The notes under the pieces: model-generated
The model's input: only the letters and a program-made list of their open reading frames with translations
Told to the model about the DNA's origin: nothing
Database searches by the model: none
Shown here: piece by piece, positions 41,952 through 47,791 of the stretch
Numbering within the stretch: the first letter of the stretch is position 1
How the letters are laid out: each line of letters starts with the position of its first letter
Assembly (NCBI GenBank): GCA_028281235.1
Contig: JANQKG010000008.1
Coordinates: 1-47,791 of the forward strand
Reading direction: 5' to 3'
DNA: 47,791 nt
From: Afifellaceae bacterium
GTDB lineage: Bacteria > Pseudomonadota > Alphaproteobacteria > Rhizobiales > Afifellaceae
Program-made: the position numbers and the translations under genes

Positions 41952-42782
41952 TTATCCTTTCACTGCTCCGAGGGTGAGGCCGCGGACGACGAAGCGGTCC
42001 AGCGTCAAGAAGACGAGCATCGGCGGAATCATGGCAGCGACCGCGGCTGATGCGATGAAGTTCCAGGTGACGCCCGACGTGGCGAAATAACCAAGCGTTC
42101 CGATGGGCAGAGTCGTTGTCGAACCCGAACTCAGAACGAGGGGAAACGCGGCATTGTTCCACGCAAACACGAACGCGAACATGGAGGTCACGATCAGACC
42201 CGGCATGGCGAGCGGCAGCGTGATGCGGCGCATGACCGTATGCCACGGCGCCCCGTCAACGCGCGCTGCTTCCTCCAGCTCGACTGGGACATCGTCGATG
42301 AAGCTTTTCAGCAGCCACACCGAGAACGGCACGGTCAGCGTCTGCAGCACGAGGACCATCGAGATATAGGTGCCGCTCAGGCCGAGCCGTGTGATCAGAA
42401 TGAAATAGGGGATGAGGAAGGCGACCGGTGGCGCCATCAGGAGCCCCAGATACCAGAGCATGATGTATTTCTTGGCCCGCAGCCGGTAGCGCGACAGCGC
42501 ATAGCCGGCGGGGATCGACAGCGGCAGGTTGAGGAGCACTGCGCCGAACGCGACGATGAGGCTGTTGGTCAGGTGCTGCGCGTTCGCGCCCGGATCGACG
42601 AAAGTGTGCTTGATCGCGCGGAGCGTCGGCTCAAACACAAAGACGGGCGGCCTGGCGAAAGCCGTCTCCGGCGGCCGGATGGCGAGCGCCACGAACCACA
42701 GGATGGGCCCCAGAAAGAACACCATCGTCAGGGCAAGTGCCAGGTAAAGCAGGACGGTCGCGACGGGGCTGCGCCTATGCAT
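41952..42782 (-). CDS. Sugar ABC transporter permease 2 (MalG type)
   Basis: 276 aa with six predicted membrane helices, the first at LYLALALTMVFFLGPILWFV. The cytoplasmic EAA loop reads EAARVDGAPWHTVMRRITLP, as in binding-protein-dependent sugar permeases. It pairs with the MalF-type permease encoded just upstream; the gap is 3 bases. The C-terminal FVVRGLTLGAVKG ending is typical of MalG-type (CUT1) permeases. The substrate cannot be told from the sequence; CUT1 systems usually import oligosaccharides, glycosides or glycerol phosphate. Confidence 0.95.
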   Translation of the reverse strand: MHRRSPVATVLLYLALALTMVFFLGPILWFVALAIRPPETAFARPPVFVFEPTLRAIKHTFVDPGANAQHLTNSLIVAFGAVLLNLPLSIPAGYALSRYRLRAKKYIMLWYLGLLMAPPVAFLIPYFILITRLGLSGTYISMVLVLQTLTVPFSVWLLKSFIDDVPVELEEAARVDGAPWHTVMRRITLPLAMPGLIVTSMFAFVFAWNNAAFPLVLSSGSTTTLPIGTLGYFATSGVTWNFIASAAVAAMIPPMLVFLTLDRFVVRGLTLGAVKG

Positions 42783-42785
42783 GGC

Positions 42786-43709
42786 TCACCACTCCCAGTC
42801 GCGGAAGGCGATGTAGATATAGATGGCCAAAATGACGTTGAGGATCAGGACGATGACCCACGTCATGGCGCTGGCCACGCCGATATTGAAGTCGATCAGA
42901 CCCTGCTGATAGAGGCTGTAGCTCAGCGTTCGCGACGATGCGCCCGGGCCGCCGCGGGTCAAGATCAAGACAAGATCAAAGGTGTTGAAGAGCTGCATGA
43001 AGCGCAGCATCAGGATGATCAGCACCGTGCGCTTGATCACCGGCAGCTTGATGCGCGTCAGTATCGTCCAGCGTGATGCGCCGTCCACGCGCGCCGCTTC
43101 CACCAGTGAATCGGGGACAGACAGCAATCCGGCGTAAAGCACGATCGCGAAGAACGGCGTCCACTGCCAGACGTCGGCGAACATGATGCTCATCAGGGCC
43201 GTCGTGGAACTGCCAAGCAGGCCTTCGGGCGGCAAGGGGATAAACAACACCTGCAGCACCCAGGGTAGGAGCCCGCCATTGGCGTCGTAGAGGTAGCGAA
43301 AGAGGAAGCCGACGACGATCGGTGCGATCGTTGTGGGCATGATCAAAAGGACGCGGACCAGGGTCACGCCGCGCAGCGTTTGCGTCAACAGAACCGCAAT
43401 CGCCAAGCCTAGCGCGAACTGAATTGCCGTGCCGCCAATGGACAAGAGCAGCGTGTTGCGCAGCGCCAGCATGAAGGTCGAAGACGACAGCGCTTGTTCG
43501 TAATTGCCGAACCCGATGAACGCCATGGGCTGCGGCGACATCTGCAGGTTCCAGAAATAGAAGCTGTTGTAGAGGGCAAAGAAGAGGGGAAAGGCAATCA
43601 GCAGAAGCAGAAGAGTGATCGACGGCGCCAGCAGAAGCCACGGCAAGGACTTGCCGAGCTTCCGCGTAGACGCCGCCGATCCGCTTTCGGAAAGGGCAAT
43701 CGCAGCCAA
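42786..43709 (-). CDS. Sugar ABC transporter permease 1 (MalF type)
   Basis: 307 aa. The N-terminal cytoplasmic tail (about 22 residues) precedes the first helix SLPWLLLAPSITLLLLLIAF. Six helices are predicted. The EAA loop is EAARVDGASRWTILTRIKLP, very like that of its partner. It ends VILAIYIYIAFRDWEW. It is separated from the binding-protein gene by 114 bp that contain a family A repeat, which could form a hairpin on the transcript and let the binding protein be made in excess over the membrane parts, as is usual in such operons. Confidence 0.94.
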   Translation of the reverse strand: MAAIALSESGSAASTRKLGKSLPWLLLAPSITLLLLLIAFPLFFALYNSFYFWNLQMSPQPMAFIGFGNYEQALSSSTFMLALRNTLLLSIGGTAIQFALGLAIAVLLTQTLRGVTLVRVLLIMPTTIAPIVVGFLFRYLYDANGGLLPWVLQVLFIPLPPEGLLGSSTTALMSIMFADVWQWTPFFAIVLYAGLLSVPDSLVEAARVDGASRWTILTRIKLPVIKRTVLIILMLRFMQLFNTFDLVLILTRGGPGASSRTLSYSLYQQGLIDFNIGVASAMTWVIVLILNVILAIYIYIAFRDWEW

Positions 43710-43721
43710 GGCGATGGCGCG

Positions 43722-43827
43722 CTAGAGCCTTGTCCATTCTGATTGAATCAGAATGGAGGCTCTATCTCTTTGTTGAAGCATGATCTTATCTGATAACCGG
43801 TTCCCACTTTTCGGGATCATGCTCTAG
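43722..43827. repeat. MITE-like palindromic repeat, family A, copy 4 (short form), containing the binding-protein stop codon
   Basis: Perfect inverted ends CTAGAGC (43722-43728) and GCTCTAG (43821-43827). A first-half hairpin (CCATTCTGATT / AATCAGAATGG) is followed by the conserved AAGCATGATCTTATC...TTCGGGATCATGCTC. The TAG stop of the binding-protein gene (43824-43826, minus strand) is inside the terminal CTAGAGC. Confidence 0.88.
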
Positions 43828-45293
43828 CCGCCGGCCAATTTCGCCATCAGCTCTTTGGTTCCCTCAAGCGTGTCATCGTAGCTGTCGCGCTCGTAGGGGA
43901 TCAGGAAGTTACCCTTCAGGACGTTCTCAAACAGGACGTTGGTCTCTTCCAGGCTGTCCTCCACGCTCGACTGGCCGCTGAGGATCTTGCTCAGTTGCAG
44001 GCCGTAGATGCCCTCAAGGGTGGTGTAGATCGGCGAGGGCGGGCGGGAGAACTTGCCGTCGCCCTGCTGGAACATGACGAGCTGGTCATCCAGGTAGGGA
44101 TAGACCTCTTTCAGTTCCGGATCGTCGTAAAGCGAGCGGCGGCCGAAGTCGCTGAACTGGTAGCCGAACTCGTTATAGAGACCCATCTTCTTCTGCGTTG
44201 CCGCCGACGTCGCCCAGCGCATGAACTGCCAAGCCTGGTCCTGGTTGGCCGAGTTTGCCGGCATGCCAAGGCTCCAACCACCAAGGCTCACGGTCTGCTT
44301 GGTGCCGTCGCTGGCGACGGGAAGCGGGGCTGTGGCGTATTTCTCCTTAATGGCCGACGGCACACCGCTCATATAGCCGTCGTTGCGGATCAGGTAGAAA
44401 TACGGCGTCCACCAGAAGAACATGCCGATGTCGCCCTTGGAGAAGCGCGTTCCGGCGTCAAACCAGTTGTAGTTCAGCGATTCCGGCGGTGACAGGTCGT
44501 AAATCTGCTTGAACAGGTTCGCCGCCTTCATGTTCTCGGGGCTGTTCATGAGCGGCTCGAAATCCCACGGCGCTTGCGGGAAGTTCTTGAACCACTTCAT
44601 GCCGTGGCTTGCGGCAATCTGCGTGAACATGTGGACGACCGGCGCGGGCTGCTGCCCGGACACGACGGAGCCGGCGATGGTCTGACCGTCGAAGCTCTGC
44701 CCGTTAATCTGCTGGAGGCGCTCGATGTAGGCCTCCCACGTCCATGCGGAGAGATCATCGCCAACGGCCGGCGGCGCCTCGATGCCGAGCGCATCGAAAA
44801 TGTCGGGCCGATACATCACGCCTTGCGCATAGGTGGCGACCGGCAGAGAAGCGATTTTGCCGCGCCACGCGTTGAAGGAGTAAATCACCTCCGGCATGAA
44901 ATCTTCAAAGTCGATATCGTCACCAGCGATGAACTCGTCGACCGGCTGCAGCCAGCCATTGTCCATCATCTGACCGTTCCAGATGTTGTCGACCGAGATG
45001 AGGTCAGCATCGGGATTGCCGGCGACGAAGGATGAGATCAGGCGCGCCTGTAGCCCGCCATAGGAGAGGCTCTCCATCTCAACCTTGATGCCGGTTTCGG
45101 CCTCGAATTCGGGCAGCACGCCGCGCAGCGCGAAGAAGAAGGGGTCTTCGACGGTAAGAATCCGGATAGTGTTGCTTGCTTGCGCGATCGCCGGGGCCGC
45201 AAGAAGACTTGTTGCACTAGCGCCAATTGCTGTCGCAGAGGCGCCTTTCAACAGGGTGCGCCGCGAAATGCCCTTTTTATATTCCGATGCCAT
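43824..45293 (-). CDS. Sugar ABC transporter substrate-binding protein (Tat-exported)
   Basis: 489 aa. The N-terminus has a twin-arginine signal (SRRTLLKGASATAIG, Arg11-Arg12) with a hydrophobic stretch and a cleavage site near APAIAQ-AS, so it is exported folded to the periplasm. The mature part is a type-1 extracellular solute-binding protein (IRILTVEDPFFFALRGVLPEFEAETGIKVE in three parts, then LISVDNIWNGQMMDNGWLQP). It delivers the sugar to the MalFG-type permeases. It is the first gene of the operon and divergent from the ROK regulator across about 90 bases. There is no lipobox. Confidence 0.95.
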   Translation of the reverse strand: MASEYKKGISRRTLLKGASATAIGASATSLLAAPAIAQASNTIRILTVEDPFFFALRGVLPEFEAETGIKVEMESLSYGGLQARLISSFVAGNPDADLISVDNIWNGQMMDNGWLQPVDEFIAGDDIDFEDFMPEVIYSFNAWRGKIASLPVATYAQGVMYRPDIFDALGIEAPPAVGDDLSAWTWEAYIERLQQINGQSFDGQTIAGSVVSGQQPAPVVHMFTQIAASHGMKWFKNFPQAPWDFEPLMNSPENMKAANLFKQIYDLSPPESLNYNWFDAGTRFSKGDIGMFFWWTPYFYLIRNDGYMSGVPSAIKEKYATAPLPVASDGTKQTVSLGGWSLGMPANSANQDQAWQFMRWATSAATQKKMGLYNEFGYQFSDFGRRSLYDDPELKEVYPYLDDQLVMFQQGDGKFSRPPSPIYTTLEGIYGLQLSKILSGQSSVEDSLEETNVLFENVLKGNFLIPYERDSYDDTLEGTKELMAKLAGG

Positions 45294-45347
45294 TTGTGTC
45301 CTCCCTTGCCTTTACTGTAGACAAACCGCCGCTGAAAAATTACCAGA

Positions 45348-45368
45348 TGTTTGTATGAAACGCAAACA
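45348..45368. promoter_or_regulatory. Candidate ROK operator in the ABC/ROK divergent region
   Basis: TGTTTG (45348-45353) and CAAACA (45363-45368) form a perfect 6-bp inverted repeat with a 9-base spacer. It lies between the divergent binding-protein and ROK genes, just ahead of the chosen ROK start. Another CAAAC is at 45322-45326. Position and symmetry fit an operator for the adjacent regulator; binding is not shown. Confidence 0.4.
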
Positions 45369-45380
45369 ATCCATCGCGCG

Positions 45381-46637
45381 ATGAATGGCATAGGCGACGG
45401 ACTCGTTTCGGAACGCTCCAAACCGGCGGGCCGGCGTGCGCGGCAGCAATCGACGTCGCTTGCCCGATCGCTCATCTCGCCGTCATCGGCCGGTCAGGCG
45501 AACCGGAGCCGCGTGCTCCATATTCTCTACGATCTGGGGCCGATAAGCAGGTCAGCGATGGCACGGCATCTGGGCGCCAACCGCGCGACGATCACGGCCA
45601 TCGTCCAGCCGCTGATCGAAGAGGGCATCTTGGTAGAGAACAGCCCTATACCCTCCACACGCGTCGGGGGCCGGCCTGCGCGGCCGATCTGGTTCTCGCC
45701 CGACGGCCCGTCGATCGCCGCAATGGTGGTTGAGCATAACGCGGTGCACACCGCGTTGATGAGCCTCGGCGGCAATGTGTTGTTCTTCCGCGATGATGCG
45801 GTCGATCCTGCTGCAGGAGGATCGGCGGCCTTTCTGGACGTCATGCAGGTGGCCTTAAGCGATGCGATGTCAAGAGCGGGCCGGGCGCCGCTTGGCATCG
45901 GCGTTGCCGTATCGGGCATGGTCGACACCGATTCCGGCACGATCGTGAAGGTCAATCTGGCGGAGGCGCTGGATGGCCTGGCCTTGGGGCCGGAGCTTGA
46001 GACGCGCTTCAGGCTGCCAGTGCAGATTGACCACCACCCACGATCGATCAGCGTCGGCGACCGGATGTTCGGATTGGGCCGCGGCCTTGAGAGCTTCGCG
46101 TCGATCTATACCGGCGAAGTTCTGGGTGGGGGCTATTATCTCGGCGGGCGGCTGCATCGTGGCGTCGGCGGCGCCGGCGGCGAGATCGGTCACACCTTCG
46201 TCGACGCAAACGGCTCAGTGTGCCGATGCGGCCGTGTCGGCTGTTGGGAGACCATCGCGACGGTTCCGTGGATGCGTGAACAGGCCAAGGCGTTAGGCAT
46301 CAAGAATGCGGATTCTCTGGCGGCGGTCGACCTCGTCCGATTGAGCGAGCAGGGAGACGAAGCCGCAAAGACGCTGTTGCACAGATACGCGAAAAACCTG
46401 GCCATCGGCATTGCCAATCTGCAGCAGACGATTGCGCCGGACACCTTCATTCTTCACGGCGACGCGGCGGCGGGCGGCGAGACGATGCGGGCGCTGATTG
46501 AGGACCATGCGCGTGCGCTTGTGCCGCCCAGGCCCGGCAGCACGCTTAAGGTGCTGTCGTCCAATGACGGGCATTTGACCAGCGTTTCCGGCGCCGCCGC
46601 GCTTGTGCTGTCGCACCAGCTGGCGGTCAACATTTAG
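45381..46637 (+). CDS. ROK family transcriptional regulator
   Basis: 418 aa from the ATG at 45381 (a TTG at 45351 is possible). The N-terminal winged helix (about 40-100) has LHILYDLGPISRSAMARHLG and NRATITAIVQPLIEEGIL, as in NagC/XylR-like repressors. The sugar-kinase-like domain follows, with GIGVAVSGMVDTDSG and the zinc motif CRCGRVGCWE at Cys281, Cys283 and Cys288. A kinase-type ATP phosphate-binding DxGxT motif is not evident, fitting a regulator. It is divergent from the sugar ABC operon and most likely represses it until the sugar, or its metabolite, binds. The 135 bp that follow show no gene. Confidence 0.92.
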   Translation: MNGIGDGLVSERSKPAGRRARQQSTSLARSLISPSSAGQANRSRVLHILYDLGPISRSAMARHLGANRATITAIVQPLIEEGILVENSPIPSTRVGGRPARPIWFSPDGPSIAAMVVEHNAVHTALMSLGGNVLFFRDDAVDPAAGGSAAFLDVMQVALSDAMSRAGRAPLGIGVAVSGMVDTDSGTIVKVNLAEALDGLALGPELETRFRLPVQIDHHPRSISVGDRMFGLGRGLESFASIYTGEVLGGGYYLGGRLHRGVGGAGGEIGHTFVDANGSVCRCGRVGCWETIATVPWMREQAKALGIKNADSLAAVDLVRLSEQGDEAAKTLLHRYAKNLAIGIANLQQTIAPDTFILHGDAAAGGETMRALIEDHARALVPPRPGSTLKVLSSNDGHLTSVSGAAALVLSHQLAVNI

Positions 46638-46772
46638 GGCAGCCACCCACGCTCCGAACGCCTGAAGAGGGGCTCGCGCCGGCGCGTGCCGCCTTGCGGA
46701 ATCAGACACCTCCGACCCATTATCGTGGCTTGAGCGGGAGCTCCCGGCAGTCATAAGGAACGGAGAGGCGAT

Positions 46773-47791
46773 TTGGCGACGCGGTTTCTTGATCATATGA
46801 CGGCGCAACTCGCCTCGATTGAGGCCGACGGGCTTTACAAGCGTGAGCGGCTGATCACGACGCCCCAGGCGGCGCATATCCGTATCAAGGATGAGAGTGC
46901 GCAGGGCGGCGAGCGGGAGCTGTTGAACCTCTGCGCCAACAATTATCTCGGCTTGGCCGACGATCCGGAGGTCATCGCGGCGGCACGCGCAGCGCTCGAT
47001 GAATTCGGCTTTGGCATGGCTTCGGTGCGTTTCATCTGCGGCGCGCAGACGCTGCACCGGGCGCTGGAAGAGCGTATCGCGAAATGGCTTGGCAAGGACG
47101 ACGCAATCCTCTTCGCCGCGTGCTTCGATGCGAATGGCGGGCTGTTCGAGCCGCTGTTGACCGCCGAAGACGCCATCCTCTCCGATGCGCTGAACCACGC
47201 CTCCATCATTGACGGCATTCGCCTGTGCAAGGCCAAGCGCTACCGCTTCGCCAATTCCGACATGGACGAGTTGGAGGCGCGCCTGAAGGAAGCGGACGCC
47301 GACGGCGCGCGCTTCAAGCTGATCGCCACGGACGGCGTGTTCTCAATGGACGGGTACGTGGCGAAGCTCCCCGAGATCTGCGATCTCGCCGAGCGCTACG
47401 GCGCGATGGTCGTGGTCGACGATTGCCATGCCCACGGACACCTCGGCGAAGGCGGTCGCGGCTCGCCGGTGCTCACCGGCGCGGGCGATCGCGTGCAGAT
47501 CGTCACCGGCACACTCGGCAAGACGCTAGGCGGCGGCATGGGCGGCTTCATCGCTGCGCCGCAGCCGATTATCGACATGTTGCGCCAGCGCGCGCGGCCC
47601 TATCTCTTCTCCAACTCGCTGGCGCCGGCTGTGGCCGCTGGGGCGCTTAAAGCCATAGACATTGCGGAAGCGGCGGAGGATCGCCGCGCGCACCTCATGC
47701 AGCTGGTGGCGCGGTTCCGAAGCGGCATGGAAGCAGCCGGCTTCGATCTACTGCCCGGCGAGACGCCGATTGTGCCTGTCATGCTGGGCGA
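46773..47791 (+). CDS. kbl: Glycine C-acetyltransferase (2-amino-3-ketobutyrate CoA ligase), cut by window end
   Basis: 339 residues are visible of about 395; the 3' end is outside the window. This PLP enzyme converts 2-amino-3-ketobutyrate and CoA to glycine and acetyl-CoA in threonine breakdown. It reads from a TTG at 46773, with GGAGAGG 5 to 7 bases upstream; the first in-frame ATG is at 46797 and would remove 8 residues. Family motifs: [43 protein letters not shown] (PLP-ring and phosphate contacts) and [11 protein letters not shown] with the PLP lysine at residue 250. Threonine dehydrogenase (tdh) is expected next, outside the window. It links to the sox genes only through glycine. Confidence 0.94.
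   Translation, partial: MATRFLDHMTAQLASIEADGLYKRERLITTPQAAHIRIKDESAQGGERELLNLCANNYLGLADDPEVIAAARAALDEFGFGMASVRFICGAQTLHRALEERIAKWLGKDDAILFAACFDANGGLFEPLLTAEDAILSDALNHASIIDGIRLCKAKRYRFANSDMDELEARLKEADADGARFKLIATDGVFSMDGYVAKLPEICDLAERYGAMVVVDDCHAHGHLGEGGRGSPVLTGAGDRVQIVTGTLGKTLGGGMGGFIAAPQPIIDMLRQRARPYLFSNSLAPAVAAGALKAIDIAEAAEDRRAHLMQLVARFRSGMEAAGFDLLPGETPIVPVMLG

Noticed and set aside
41947-42246. 100-residue N-terminal extension of the Gfo/Idh oxidoreductase
   Set aside because: It lies over the permease gene in another frame. The GTG at 41946 has a good SD and gives the normal N-terminal NAD-binding motif.

Overview
This is a GC-rich chromosomal window from an alphaproteobacterium, most likely a member of the Hyphomicrobiales (Rhizobiales). 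I infer this from the gene families (heterotetrameric sarcosine oxidase, PuuD-type urate hydroxylase, MalFGK-type sugar ABC transport with a ROK regulator) and from several palindromic repeat families of the kind common in that order. I see no tRNA, rRNA, CRISPR array or intact insertion sequence. All assignments come from reading the sequence; no database search was run.

Layout. (1) 1-17.2 kb is a methylated-glycine / one-carbon region. It holds a GlxA-type AraC regulator divergent from formate-tetrahydrofolate ligase (fhs), an O6-methylguanine-DNA methyltransferase, and two complete soxBDAG operons in tail-to-tail mirror arrangement. A gamma-butyrobetaine-hydroxylase-like oxygenase and a small unknown ORF lie between the operons. 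Sarcosine oxidase delivers one-carbon units to tetrahydrofolate, and Fhs interconverts formate and 10-formyl-THF, so the genes fit together. (2) 17.2-25.6 kb is a purine catabolism cluster: uraD divergent from uraH-xdhA-xdhB-xdhC-guaD-puuD. It covers guanine to xanthine to urate to hydroxyisourate to OHCU to allantoin. The next step, a PuuE-type allantoinase, sits 8 kb away at 33.5-34.4 kb beside an unusual M20 peptidase-family gene. (3) 25.6-28.3 kb is xylBA for xylose catabolism.

(4) 28.5-30.7 kb is the most unusual part. A small toxin with a C-terminal CdiA-CT RNase A-like domain is followed by three tandem paralogous genes, best read as immunity genes. Immunity genes 2 and 3 are each preceded by an untranslated remnant of the toxin's C-terminal tail. 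This is the footprint of repeated toxin-immunity module replacement or duplication. The toxin has no filamentous carrier or signal peptide; its N-terminus is a short module ending in PDGGQWT.

(5) 30.7-37.3 kb is mixed: an exported protein of unknown function, an ankyrin-like protein, puuE, the M20 gene, ccdA and a small exported protein. (6) 37.3-46.6 kb is a sugar uptake and oxidation locus: a GMC oxidoreductase with its gluconate-2-dehydrogenase-subunit-3-like partner, an ABC ATPase, a Gfo/Idh/MocA dehydrogenase, two permeases, a Tat-exported binding protein and a divergent ROK regulator. (7) The right edge cuts a glycine C-acetyltransferase gene (kbl).

Nearly every gap longer than 250 bp in the metabolic regions is filled with palindromic repeats. 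Four families are recognisable. One copy lies in frame inside xdhC, one supplies the ribosome binding site of soxA, and two copies of another family contain the stop codons of the genes next to them.
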